From contig URHP01000060.1 in NCBI GenBank assembly GCA_900547645.1, positions 1 to 9,023 on the forward strand: a DNA stretch of 9,023 nt, written 5' to 3'. The notes under the pieces are model-generated. The model was given only the letters and a program-made list of their open reading frames with translations, was not told the DNA's origin and ran no database searches. Source of the DNA: an uncultured Eubacteriales bacterium (GTDB lineage: Bacteria; Bacillota; Clostridia; Christensenellales; Borkfalkiaceae). A program made the translations under genes and the position numbers. Each line of letters opens with the position of its first letter. Position 1 is the first letter of the stretch. Below, piece after piece: positions 1 to 6,675 of this stretch.

Positions 1-48
1 GTTGACGCTGAAGGTTGTGCCCGCTTCCGAAGCGGAATGCGCACCGAA
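1..48 (+). pseudogene. 3' remnant of a degenerate tRNA-Arg copy (cut by window start)
   Basis: This has the same sequence as the 3' part of the next degenerate copy: the anticodon-stem strand and variable region (GACGCTGAAGGTT), a T-arm-like hairpin CCGCT/AGCGG around TCCGA, and GCACCGAA where the intact gene has GCACCA. Its 5' half lies outside the window. The shared altered T-arm and tail mean the two degenerate copies descend from one already altered copy. Confidence 0.5.
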
Positions 49-68
49 CAAAAAACTTCATATTTTAT

Positions 69-187
69 GCACTCGTGGCGCAATTGGATAGCGTGTCAGC
101 CCCGTGCGCAGCCCAACCGAGGGACCCCATTGGGGTATCGGTTGACGCTGAAGGTTGCTCCGCTTCCGAAGCGGAATGCGCACCGAA
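69..187 (+). pseudogene. Degenerate tRNA-Arg copy with a ~42-nt insertion replacing the anticodon
   Basis: Positions 69-101 are identical to the first 33 nt of the intact tRNA-Arg at 208 (acceptor strand, D arm, 5' anticodon stem). The sequence then leaves the tRNA for about 42 nt and rejoins it at 144-157 with the 3' anticodon stem and variable region. The insertion replaces the anticodon and forms its own hairpin, with CAACCGA (114-120) pairing to TCGGTTG (138-144) around an inner ACCCC/GGGGT stem. The T-arm is replaced by a CCGCT-TCCGA-AGCGG hairpin, and the 3' acceptor strand no longer pairs with GCACTCG. Bacterial tRNA introns are group I introns of over 200 nt, so a short intron is unlikely; a pseudo-tRNA is the simplest reading. 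Confidence 0.6.
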
Positions 188-207
188 TAAAAAATTTCAT
201 ATTTCAT

Positions 208-284
208 GCACTCGTGGCGCAATTGGATAGCGTGTCAGCCTCCGACGCTGAAGGTTGTGGGTTCGATCCCCGCCGGGTGCACCA
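208..284 (+). tRNA. tRNA-Arg (anticodon CCG)
   Basis: The 77-nt cloverleaf can be folded by hand. The acceptor stem is GCACTCG with CGGGTGC (one T-G pair). The anticodon stem is TCAGC/GCTGA around the loop CTCCGAC, giving anticodon CCG, which reads CGG. The T-stem is GTGGG/CCCGC around TTCGATC. The discriminator A is followed by an encoded CCA. It is the only intact copy in the local repeat array and is followed directly by an intrinsic terminator whose 5' arm begins at the last A of CCA. No convincing promoter is visible in the spacer just upstream, so transcription may start further upstream, through the degenerate copies. Confidence 0.95.
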
Positions 285-307
285 AAAGCCCCTTTCCGGG
301 GCTTTTT
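284..307 (+). terminator. Intrinsic terminator of tRNA-Arg
   Basis: Stem AAAAGCCCC (284-292) pairs with GGGGCTTTT (298-306) around TTTCC and ends in a run of five T. It sits immediately after the CCA end. Confidence 0.85.
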
Positions 308-320
308 GCATTTCCAATGA

Positions 321-365
321 AAATATTGCGCCCCGAAAGCGAACTGCTTTCGGGGCGCAATATTT
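321..365. terminator. 20-bp perfect hairpin between convergent genes (bidirectional terminator)
   Basis: Positions 321-340 are the exact reverse complement of 346-365, with a GAACT loop. The GC-rich core is flanked by AATATT on both sides, so a T-rich tail follows the stem on each strand. It lies between the plus-strand tRNA and the 3' end of the minus-strand zinc-ribbon gene, which is where a terminator serving the minus-strand genes is expected. Confidence 0.7.
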
Positions 366-370
366 CAATT

Positions 371-568
371 TCATTTACAGCCGGAACAGGTGGCGCAGTG
401 ACCGGAACATTTTTTTGCGGGTTTTCCGGTCGAAGAAAACATTTCACCCGACCATTCGCGCGAAGCCTGCGCGCCGCAGACGGGGCACTGCACGGCAGCG
501 TCGTATCTGGAAACCAATTCATCGAACTTTTTGCCGCACTGCGGACAGACATACTGAAATACGGGCAT
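371..568 (-). CDS. FmdB-family zinc-ribbon protein
   Basis: This is a 65-residue protein beginning MPVFQYVCPQCGKKF, the typical start of FmdB-type zinc-ribbon proteins. Two CxxC knuckles, C8-C11 and C28-C31, should bind one zinc. The tail is cysteine-rich (CSGHCATCSGCK), as in many family members. FmdB proteins are small, often annotated as putative regulators, and their precise role is not established. The gene starts 21 nt after the corA stop codon, on the same strand. GGGAG and AGAAGG sequences lie just upstream as possible ribosome binding sites. It is probably the last gene of a corA-fmdB operon ending at the hairpin at 321-365. Confidence 0.85.
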   Translation of the reverse strand: MPVFQYVCPQCGKKFDELVSRYDAAVQCPVCGAQASREWSGEMFSSTGKPAKKCSGHCATCSGCK

Positions 569-589
569 ATCCTTCTCCCATGCCGTACG

Positions 590-1591
590 CTACTCCCTGC
601 GATCGTCGCGGGGATGATGCCCGCGTCCGCGCCTGATCTGCCGCGGCGTTTTGATGCGAATGGAGTTGGTGGAACGGATGATGAAATACGAGACGACCGC
701 CGTGATCACGGCAGAAATGCCGATGACCAGCCAGAAGCCCCACGAAAGATTTGCAAACGGAACGGGTACGTTCATGCCCCACAAGCTCGCGATGAGCGTA
801 GGGACGGAGATGACGAGCGTGATGACCGCGAGCAGCTTCATGACGACGTTCAGGTTGTTGGAAATGACGGAAGCGTAGGCGTCCATCGTGCCGGAGAGAA
901 TGTCGCGGTAGATGTTACACATTTCCATTGCCTGGCGCGTCTCGATGACGACATCGTCAAACAGATCCTTATAATCTTCGTTCCCCGAAATGGATGGGAA
1001 GCGTTCAAGTTTGTTATAGACGTTCAGATTCGCGCTCAGGGACGTGGAGAAGTAGACGAGGGAATTCTCGATGCCCAGAAGCTGAATGAGCTCCTGATTC
1101 TTCATGGAGCGGTGCAGTTCCGCCTGCAGGCGCAGCGATTTTTTATCGAGCTGGCGCAGGTTGGACAAAAACCGCTTTGCGTTGCCCATCATGAAATTCA
1201 GGATAAAGTAGACGGGCTTTGCCGTGTCGACGATGGTACGGTTGCTGATGAAGTCCCCGAGCACGGAATTGCCGCGCAGCGAGACCGTGACGATGCTCGT
1301 TTCATTATGGATGAGCGCCAGAGGGATGGTCTCGTAGGTATCCCCTTCGTCCGTATCCGTAATGGTGGGCGTATCGAGAAGGCACAAAAGCGCCCCTTCG
1401 TCGCGCTCCACACGCGCGGTCTCCTCCTCGTCGAGGGCGGCGCGCAGCATCTCTTCGGGCACGCCCGTCAGCGCGCAGGCGTCCTCAAGTTCGTCGTCCG
1501 TCGGATTGACGAGATCAACCCAGCAGCCCTGTTCAAAGGCTTCGAGGCGGTCGATCTTGCCGTCTTCCTGCGTCTTGAAAAATTTCAGCAT
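590..1591 (-). CDS. corA: CorA-family divalent cation (Mg2+) transporter
   Basis: This 333-residue protein is close to the usual CorA length. It has a long soluble, helix-rich N-terminal domain (about 1-245) and two C-terminal membrane helices (about 251-271 and 286-306). The signature GMN (residues 272-274, as WGMNVPVPF) sits at the end of the first helix, where it forms the ion-selective mouth of the pentameric channel. The tail after the second helix is rich in Arg and His and is longer than in many family members. The start is supported by GAGGAAG six bases before ATG. The substrate within the family (Mg2+, Co2+, Ni2+ or Zn2+) cannot be told from sequence alone. Upstream are a dedicated promoter, a small ORF and a terminator (1664-1844), so expression may depend on readthrough of that terminator. 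Confidence 0.93.
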   Translation of the reverse strand: MLKFFKTQEDGKIDRLEAFEQGCWVDLVNPTDDELEDACALTGVPEEMLRAALDEEETARVERDEGALLCLLDTPTITDTDEGDTYETIPLALIHNETSIVTVSLRGNSVLGDFISNRTIVDTAKPVYFILNFMMGNAKRFLSNLRQLDKKSLRLQAELHRSMKNQELIQLLGIENSLVYFSTSLSANLNVYNKLERFPSISGNEDYKDLFDDVVIETRQAMEMCNIYRDILSGTMDAYASVISNNLNVVMKLLAVITLVISVPTLIASLWGMNVPVPFANLSWGFWLVIGISAVITAVVSYFIIRSTNSIRIKTPRQIRRGRGHHPRDDRRE

Positions 1592-1663
1592 GACACTTCC
1601 TCACTTTGCAGATTGAGTCAGATGCGTTTTTCTATCCCGGTCGCGTCCGCGATTCCGGGCATC

Positions 1664-1693
1664 AAAAAAGCGCACGGGAAAAACGCCGTGCGC
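1664..1693 (-). terminator. Intrinsic terminator in the corA leader
   Basis: On the minus strand, GCGCACGG pairs with CCGTGCGC around an 8-nt T-rich loop, followed by six T. It lies between the promoter at 1816-1844 and the corA start at 1591. It would therefore stop transcripts from that promoter as well as readthrough from the peptidase gene unless it is overcome. Confidence 0.8.
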
Positions 1694-1726
1694 CTGCATT
1701 TGCTCTTCCTGCGAGGAAGGTTTCAA

Positions 1727-1783
1727 TCAGATCACACGGGCAGTTGTGTTCGCAACGCATCGGTTGTTTGGCGCAGCGTCCAT
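1727..1783 (-). CDS. Putative 18-residue leader peptide upstream of corA
   Basis: The ORF reads MDAAPNNRCVANTTARVI and then TGA. It is preceded by GAAGGAG at a 6-nt spacing, one of the better ribosome binding sites in the window. It starts about 26 nt after the predicted transcription start and ends 8 nt before a CTTCCT-CGC-AGGAAG hairpin (1705-1719), which is followed by the terminator at 1664-1693. The order promoter, leader ORF, hairpin, terminator, gene is what translation-coupled attenuation looks like. There is no obvious run of one regulatory codon, apart from Asn-Asn and Thr-Thr. It could also be a chance ORF. Confidence 0.4.
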   Translation of the reverse strand: MDAAPNNRCVANTTARVI

Positions 1784-1815
1784 TTTCCGCTCCTTCGACC
1801 ATATCGGTCTATTTC

Positions 1816-1844
1816 ATTATAAACCCTGCCGCAGAATTTGGCAA
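1816..1844 (-). promoter_or_regulatory. SigA-type promoter for the corA leader
   Basis: On the minus strand, TTGCCA (1844-1839) and TATAAT (1821-1816) are separated by exactly 17 nt. The predicted start is near 1809. It lies in the gap after the peptidase stop codon, so corA and fmdB can be expressed independently of the peptidase. Confidence 0.8.
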
Positions 1845-1865
1845 CTGTTTTCACGGAAAAAATTC

Positions 1866-3305
1866 TCAGATCACGCAGGTTCCTTCCAGAAAGGAATCGA
1901 AGATCCCCTCCGCGTAGTTCCCGCGCGACGAAAAACAGGCGATCAGCGCTTCGGGCGGCGCGATCTTACCCGCATAATCGCGCGCATATTCGCGCAGTGC
2001 GGCGAGCGTTTTACCTTCGCCGAGCGTTCCGTACAGGCGGTCGAAGAGAATGAGCCCCTTGTCATAGACGACGTTGCGGTATTCGTACTCCCCGGCAAAA
2101 TCGGTGAGCGCGCGCCGCATGGACGTTGTTTCGCCGTCCGCGATCTGCGTCCAGACGGAAAAGAAGGCGCGGTACGACCGTTCGGAACCGGCGACGCATG
2201 CCTCGTAAGTCGTACCGTACTCGGGATGCGCGCCCAGAAAGAGCGCGGCAGAAAATTCTGCAAGCCCCTCATCCTGCCATGCCTCGCAGAACTGATCGCT
2301 CCCGACCATCGCATACCACCACTGATGCGCCGTCTCGTGCGCGACGACGAGCGGGATCTCCTCTTCCCGCAGATCGTTCGCGATCATCGACAGCATGGGG
2401 TATTCCATCCCGCCGTACGGGAAATCCGTCTCCACGACGGCATAGGCGGGATAAGCGTACTTAGTGAACTGTGCGGAATAGTAGGCGAGACTCTGCTCCG
2501 CCGCCGCCAGCGTACGCGCGGGCGCGGCGTCGTCCAGATAGTAGTATGTAACGGGCACGCCGTCCGCGCTGCCCTCCAGGACCTGAAAGCGCTCGGAGCA
2601 TACCATGGCGAAGTCGCGCACCCCTTCGGCGCGGACATGGTATGTCGCCTTTCCGTCTGAGACGGTGCGCTCGCCCGTGCCCGTATGCGCGACCCGATAG
2701 GAATCGGGCAGGGTAAAGACGACCTCGTAATCGGCGCATTCGCTGACGAACGGATCGCCGAGATCGGCATAGACATGCTCCTGCGTACCGCCGCAGGCGC
2801 AGAGCACGGGATAAAAGCCCGTGAGCGTGACGGCGTTTTCGCCCACCCCGAGGCGGTGATCGACTGCGGCAAGCGTCACGGTGAAAGTCATGGTCAGCGA
2901 GACGCGCTCATCGGGATAGAGCGGCTCCGCAAGCGTCACTTCGAGAATATTTTCATCCGCGCCCGCAACGCGGAATCCCGCCGCCCCCGTGACTTCGGTC
3001 ACCTCGATGCCGCCGTAACTTTCCCCGCCGTAGTAGGCCGCCGGCGCAAACAGCTCGGAGACCGGGGCATACTTTGCCCCCTCGCGATAGGCATTTGCCC
3101 AGAGCTGAAAGCCGAGCGTCTCGCGCGCCGTATCCGTTGTATTGACGATCTCCGCCGTCATCTCCCCCCCGAGGGTGCGCGTCTCCGGAACATATTCGAG
3201 CGTCATCGAATAGCGGCTGCGCGCTTCCTCCTTTGCGCAGCCCGCGATCCCGAGCGTTCCGAGCGCAAGCGCGCCGCACAGCGCGCCGCAGATCCACCGT
3301 TTCAT
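1866..3305 (-). CDS. Lipoprotein M1-family zinc metallopeptidase (aminopeptidase-like)
   Basis: This is a 479-residue secreted lipoprotein. A charged N-terminus and hydrophobic stretch end in the lipobox LGIAGC, with C23 as the predicted lipidated residue. The first ~260 residues are a beta-rich N-terminal domain like that of M1 enzymes. The catalytic domain shows GGMEYP (298-303), the counterpart of the substrate-binding GAMEN motif, HETAH (323-327), and the third zinc ligand E346, exactly 18 residues after H327. Y414 in VVYDKG matches the family's transition-state tyrosine. M1 enzymes hydrolyse N-terminal residues from peptides. It stops soon after the catalytic domain and lacks the large C-terminal helical domain of classical PepN-type enzymes. 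Lipidation places it on the outer face of the membrane. GGAGGAGG lies six bases before the ATG. A TACAAT -10-like box at 3352-3347 has no clear -35 partner. Confidence 0.9.
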   Translation of the reverse strand: MKRWICGALCGALALGTLGIAGCAKEEARSRYSMTLEYVPETRTLGGEMTAEIVNTTDTARETLGFQLWANAYREGAKYAPVSELFAPAAYYGGESYGGIEVTEVTGAAGFRVAGADENILEVTLAEPLYPDERVSLTMTFTVTLAAVDHRLGVGENAVTLTGFYPVLCACGGTQEHVYADLGDPFVSECADYEVVFTLPDSYRVAHTGTGERTVSDGKATYHVRAEGVRDFAMVCSERFQVLEGSADGVPVTYYYLDDAAPARTLAAAEQSLAYYSAQFTKYAYPAYAVVETDFPYGGMEYPMLSMIANDLREEEIPLVVAHETAHQWWYAMVGSDQFCEAWQDEGLAEFSAALFLGAHPEYGTTYEACVAGSERSYRAFFSVWTQIADGETTSMRRALTDFAGEYEYRNVVYDKGLILFDRLYGTLGEGKTLAALREYARDYAGKIAPPEALIACFSSRGNYAEGIFDSFLEGTCVI

Positions 3306-3429
3306 ACAGTCCTCCTCCCGCGGGCGGCTCGTCCCGCCCTTCCCCTATTGTATGCCCCGACGGCGGCGGAATATTTCCTCCCCGGGAAAAAATCCGGCAG
3401 ACAGCGCCCGCTCCCGCGCCGGACGGCGG

Positions 3430-3435
3430 TATAAT
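3430..3435 (+). promoter_or_regulatory. TATAAT -10 element before the membrane-protein gene
   Basis: A perfect TATAAT stands 31 nt before the ATG at 3467 in very GC-rich DNA. No good -35 hexamer is seen 16-18 nt upstream, so the promoter would be weak or activator-dependent. GTGAGG at 3455-3460 is the likely ribosome binding site. Confidence 0.45.
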
Positions 3436-3466
3436 AATAGGGCGACGGGGAAAAGTGAGGTAGTTA

Positions 3467-4066
3467 ATGTCGGCGATCCAATACCTGAGCACCTTCCGCC
3501 TGTACGGGTGGGATGTGCTTCTCCTCGCGGGCGGCGTAAGTCTGCTTACGGCGCTCCTCAAAAAGATGGTCCTTAAGAACGCATCCAAAAAGCTGTACGT
3601 GATTCTGCCGTTCGCGCTCGGAATCGTGCTGTACGCCGTATACCGCGCGCTCGTCACGCTCTCGGCCGCGCCCTTTACCGCGGAGCTTGCCGCAACGCTG
3701 GAAGGCGGCTTCGCCTGCGGCTGCGCCGCGACGCTGTACTACGTCGTATACGAACAGTTCTTCCGCAAAAAGGCGGACGGACAAGCCGCGGATACGGGTA
3801 CCGCGGACGACGGCGGGTCACAGGACGCAGACGCAGGCGGCGCAGCGTCGCCCGTTGCGCCCCTGCTTGAAGGATACGTGCCCGAAGAGACGCGCACCGA
3901 GGTCGCGCAGGCGCTTTATGAAGGCGCGCGCGGCAAGACGGGCGATGCGCTCCGCACCTTCGTGCGGGAGACGCTCTTTTCCGCCGCCCCCGCCGCGACG
4001 GAAGCAGAGCTGATCGCGCTGACGGAGCTGATCGCGGCGTATCTTACGTCGCTGACGGGCGCATGA
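3467..4066 (+). CDS. Uncharacterised three-helix membrane protein
   Basis: This 199-residue protein is not one I recognise. Three hydrophobic segments are visible (about 15-31, 43-62 and 78-98), with Lys-rich stretches after the first (LKKMVLKNASKK) and the third (FRKK), so those ends are probably cytoplasmic. A low-complexity acidic and glycine/alanine-rich linker (about 103-130) leads to a helical, alanine-rich C-terminal part (about 131-199) that looks soluble. The start is supported by GTGAGG six bases before ATG. It has its own terminator 10 nt after the stop codon, so it is probably transcribed separately from the germination operon that follows. Nothing in it resembles a known Ger subunit. 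Codon use matches its neighbours, so it looks like a resident gene. Confidence 0.8.
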   Translation: MSAIQYLSTFRLYGWDVLLLAGGVSLLTALLKKMVLKNASKKLYVILPFALGIVLYAVYRALVTLSAAPFTAELAATLEGGFACGCAATLYYVVYEQFFRKKADGQAADTGTADDGGSQDADAGGAASPVAPLLEGYVPEETRTEVAQALYEGARGKTGDALRTFVRETLFSAAPAATEAELIALTELIAAYLTSLTGA

Positions 4067-4076
4067 CCGTCTTTTC

Positions 4077-4103
4077 CCCCTCCCCCTGCGGGAGGGGTTT
4101 TTT
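4077..4103 (+). terminator. Intrinsic terminator after the membrane-protein gene
   Basis: CCCCTCCC (4077-4084) pairs perfectly with GGGAGGGG (4090-4097) around CCTGC and is followed by six T. Confidence 0.9.
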
Positions 4104-4130
4104 GATACGGAACCATCCGCCCGCATAATC
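4102..4130 (+). promoter_or_regulatory. Possible forespore (SigG-like) promoter of the ger operon
   Basis: TGATAC (4103-4108) and CATAATC (4124-4130) resemble the SigG pattern of a GNATR-type -35 and a CATNNTA -10. The spacing is 16 nt and the last -10 base differs. Bacillus gerA-type operons are known to be transcribed by SigG, and no SigA-like promoter is seen in this 75-nt gap. The predicted start near 4137 would put ATG 4160 in the transcript with a short leader. The match is partial. Confidence 0.3.
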
Positions 4131-4159
4131 CGCGGCGGCGGGTGCATACTTTCGGTGAC

Positions 4160-5599
4160 ATGGAAAAAAAGGAAATTTCGGGAAATCTTGACCGGGACGC
4201 CGCGGCGCTCAGAGCGCTGCTGCCCGCGCAGGACATTCTGACCTTCGCCTTCACCGACAAAACAGGCCGCCGCTTTCTGTGCGTCTTTGCGGATGCACTG
4301 ACGGACAAAGATCTGCTGGCAGAACAGGCGCTTCGCCCCCTGCGCGGCTATGCGGGCGCGCCCGAGGCTAAGACGGTGGCGCAGAACGTCCTGTCGCCGG
4401 AAGTGCGTACGGACAAACAAACAAAAACGCTTGCCGAAGAAGTGCTGGCGGGCAACCCCGTCCTCCTCTGGGAAGGCGCGGACGAAGGGCTGATCGTCGG
4501 CACCAAAAAGGTGACGGTGCGCGCGGTGACGGAACCGCCGACGGACGTCGCCATCAAGGGCCCGCGCGAGGGGTTCATCGAGGACGTGAAGACCAACACC
4601 TCGCTGGTGCGGCGGCGGTTCAAGACGGGAGAACTGCAAATCGAAATGGTGACGGTGGGGCGGCGCTCCGCGACTTCCGTTGCCGTGTGCTGGCTGGAGG
4701 GCACCTGCCGCAAGGACGTCGTGGACGAGGTAAAGCGCAAACTGGAAGCCATCGACATCGACGCCGTGCCCGATTCCTCCTACCTGACGCGCTTCCTTTC
4801 CGAACGTCCCTATTCCCTCGTCAAGCAGGTCGGGACGACGGAAAAGCCCGACATCTTCTGCGCGAAACTTGCCGAAGGGCGGGCGGGGCTGCTGGTGGAC
4901 GGCTCCCCCATCGCGCTGACCGTCCCCTACATGCTGGTGGAGGACTTTCAGTCGAGCGAGGACTACTTTGTCCCCGCTTACCGTGCAACGTTCACCCGTT
5001 TGCTGCGCCTGTTTGCGCTGCTGGTGGCGATCTATCTGCCCGCCTTTTACGTGGCGGCACAGCTGTTCAAGCTCCAGCTTCTGCCCGTCAAACTGCTTCT
5101 GACCATTGCGGGGAGCATCCGCGACATTCCCCTCTCCCCCTCCCTTGAAATGCTGCTGGTGCTGCTCGTGCTGGAAGTGCTGAACGAGGCGAGCATCCGC
5201 ATGCCGAAATATGTGGGCATGGCGCTGTCCGTGGTGGGCGCGCTGGTCCTCGGCGAGACGGCGGTGAGCGCGGGATTTGTCTCCACGCCCGCCATCATCA
5301 TCGTGGCGTTCAGCGGCATCGGGCTTTACGCCGTGCCCAACCTCATCGAAGAGACGAGCGTGCTGCGCCTTGCCATGCTGCTCGCCGCGGGGAGCGTCGG
5401 CACGTACGGTATCATCCTTGTGTCCGCGCTCTGCCTTGTATATCTTGTGACAACGGAAAACTTCGGCGTTCCGCTCGGCGCGCCCTTTGCGCCCTTTCTG
5501 CGGCGGGACCTGCGGGATACCTTCCTGAAATACAACCTGCTCTCGCTCAAACAGCGCCCTTCCGCGCTTGCAAGCCCCAACAAAAGGAGGCAGAAATGA
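4160..5599 (+). CDS. gerAA: GerA-family spore germinant receptor subunit A
   Basis: This 479-residue protein (from ATG 4160) is the A subunit of a germinant receptor in the inner spore membrane. The N-terminal cytoplasmic half (about 1-270) begins with the family-typical ISGNL segment and includes TEPPTDVAIKGPREGF (124-139), a strongly conserved GerA block. The C-terminal half has hydrophobic segments (about 280-300, 303-320, 330-342, 352-396 and 403-430), the conserved LNEASIRMP (341-349), and the PFAPFLRRDLRDTFLK block (442-457) near the end. An in-frame GTG at 4142 would add six residues but has no ribosome binding site. ATG 4160 also has only a weak upstream GGGTG, so start efficiency may be low. 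The stop overlaps the gerAB start as ATGA, showing translational coupling. The full A-B-C order confirms the assignment; the germinant cannot be predicted. Confidence 0.95.
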   Translation: MEKKEISGNLDRDAAALRALLPAQDILTFAFTDKTGRRFLCVFADALTDKDLLAEQALRPLRGYAGAPEAKTVAQNVLSPEVRTDKQTKTLAEEVLAGNPVLLWEGADEGLIVGTKKVTVRAVTEPPTDVAIKGPREGFIEDVKTNTSLVRRRFKTGELQIEMVTVGRRSATSVAVCWLEGTCRKDVVDEVKRKLEAIDIDAVPDSSYLTRFLSERPYSLVKQVGTTEKPDIFCAKLAEGRAGLLVDGSPIALTVPYMLVEDFQSSEDYFVPAYRATFTRLLRLFALLVAIYLPAFYVAAQLFKLQLLPVKLLLTIAGSIRDIPLSPSLEMLLVLLVLEVLNEASIRMPKYVGMALSVVGALVLGETAVSAGFVSTPAIIIVAFSGIGLYAVPNLIEETSVLRLAMLLAAGSVGTYGIILVSALCLVYLVTTENFGVPLGAPFAPFLRRDLRDTFLKYNLLSLKQRPSALASPNKRRQK

Positions 5600-6675
5600 A
5601 ACTCAATTCACGCCAGATCCTCTTCTTCCTCGCAGCGGTCGCGCCCGTCGGGAAGCTCATCCTGATGCCCGCGCAGCTCGCCGCCGCCTGCGACAACGAT
5701 CTGCTCTTTCCCGTAGCCGCACAGCTCCTTTTACAGGCGGCGCTCGTCTTCTGCGTCCTGCTGCTCGCACGGCGGGAAAAGACGTTCTACCGCCTCATCT
5801 GCGATGCGGCGGGCGGCGTGTGCGCCAAGACCGCTTCCGTCGCTCTGGCGGCGTTTCTGCTGTTTGCCGCCTTCCTGCCCGTCGTCGAACAGAAGATCCT
5901 GGTGCGCGGGATCTTCTATGACACCATTCCCGCCCATCTCGTCTTTACGCCCTTCTTCCTCTTTTCGGCGTATCTGTGCGCGCGTCCCCTCGTCACGCTC
6001 GGACGCATGTGGGACATCCTTGCTCCGCTCTCGGTGATCGGGCTCGCCGGCATCCTCCTGCTCTCTGTGGGAAGCGCGGACTACGGCGCGCTTGCGCCCG
6101 CGGGGGTGGCAGGCATACAGGCATTTTGGGGCGGAACGGCAACGACGTTCGGCCGGTTTTACGACACGGCGCTCCTGCTCTCCCTGATCGGCCGGTTTGG
6201 CTATACCAAAGGGCTCGCCTGGAAGGGCGCCCTGTGCTATCTGGTGGGCGGCGGCGTTCTGCTCTTCTTCCTTGCCACCTTCTACGGCGTATTCTCGGAG
6301 ATCGCCGTCATCCAGCCGCATGCGTTCGCCAGAATGAGCGGTTTCTTTTCGGGCATGACGGTGCTCGGCCGCATCGACTATCTGTTCATCTTCGCCGTCG
6401 CGTTCGCCATGACCTTCTACGCCGTCTTTCCCATGCAGAGCGCGGTCAACACGGTATCGGAAGCATTCGGCGATCCGAAACCGCTTGCCCCCCTGCTCTC
6501 GGTCGGCGTCAACCTCGGCATGCTCACCGCCGTCTATCTCTCCAACTTCCATACCTCGCAGGCGATCACGACGGTGACGCAGACGCTGTTCTGGATCTTC
6601 CCCGTCTTTACCGTCCTGCTGCCGCTGTTGCTGCTGATCATCTTCGGGAGGCGCCCGCATGAAAAAGTTTCTTAA
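5596..6675 (+). CDS. gerAB: GerB-family germinant receptor subunit B (APC-superfamily permease-like)
   Basis: This 359-residue integral membrane protein has about ten hydrophobic segments (roughly 8-28, 37-58, 82-96, 108-128, 139-157, 185-200, 211-232, 258-280, 299-316 and 331-351). That length and topology are typical of the GerAB/YndE family. These proteins belong to the amino acid/polyamine/organocation (APC) superfamily and hold the germinant-binding pocket of the receptor. AAAGGAGG at 5582-5589 stands 6 nt before the ATG. The start codon overlaps the gerAA stop (ATGA), and the gene runs 17 nt into gerAC in another frame. All three subunits are therefore translated from one message, in keeping with fixed stoichiometry. 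There is no sign of truncation. Confidence 0.93.
   Translation: MKLNSRQILFFLAAVAPVGKLILMPAQLAAACDNDLLFPVAAQLLLQAALVFCVLLLARREKTFYRLICDAAGGVCAKTASVALAAFLLFAAFLPVVEQKILVRGIFYDTIPAHLVFTPFFLFSAYLCARPLVTLGRMWDILAPLSVIGLAGILLLSVGSADYGALAPAGVAGIQAFWGGTATTFGRFYDTALLLSLIGRFGYTKGLAWKGALCYLVGGGVLLFFLATFYGVFSEIAVIQPHAFARMSGFFSGMTVLGRIDYLFIFAVAFAMTFYAVFPMQSAVNTVSEAFGDPKPLAPLLSVGVNLGMLTAVYLSNFHTSQAITTVTQTLFWIFPVFTVLLPLLLLIIFGRRPHEKVS

Larger units (their letters stand above)
1..240 (+). repeat. ~139-bp imperfect direct repeat containing degenerate tRNA-Arg sequence
   Basis: Positions 1-101 align almost base for base with 141-240. They differ by one indel and a few substitutions, so the period is 139-140 bp. 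Each unit carries the 3' anticodon-stem strand (GACGCTGAAGGTTG), a CCGCTTCCGAAGCGG hairpin, a GCACCGAA stretch, an A-rich spacer and then the 5' half of the tRNA-Arg gene. The second unit runs into the intact tRNA. The array is cut by the window start, so more copies may lie upstream. What is seen is tandem duplication; the origin of the copies is inference. Confidence 0.85.

Noticed and set aside
69..187. tRNA-Arg interrupted by a self-splicing intron
   Set aside because: The insert is about 42 nt, far too short for a group I intron, and the T-arm and acceptor end are also altered.
1..240. CRISPR array
   Set aside because: The repeats are ~100 bp with a 139-bp period and contain tRNA sequence. 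There are no short regular repeats with unique spacers and no cas genes.
206..1822. Plus-strand open frame of 538 codons across the tRNA and opposite corA
   Set aside because: It starts inside the tRNA gene, crosses two terminators and runs antisense to a clear CorA. The open frame is a by-product of GC-rich codon use.
1727..1875. Leader ORF and M1 gene both ending GTGATCTGA
   Set aside because: The identity is only about nine bases with unrelated flanks, which can arise by chance.
1746..2660. Plus-strand open frame of 304 codons opposite the M1 peptidase
   Set aside because: The opposite strand encodes an M1 peptidase with complete zinc motifs; no ribosome binding site or family resemblance is seen on this strand.
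4142..4159. GTG start for gerAA six codons upstream
   Set aside because: It has no ribosome binding site and lies within a few bases of the possible transcription start. The conserved N-terminus fits ATG 4160.
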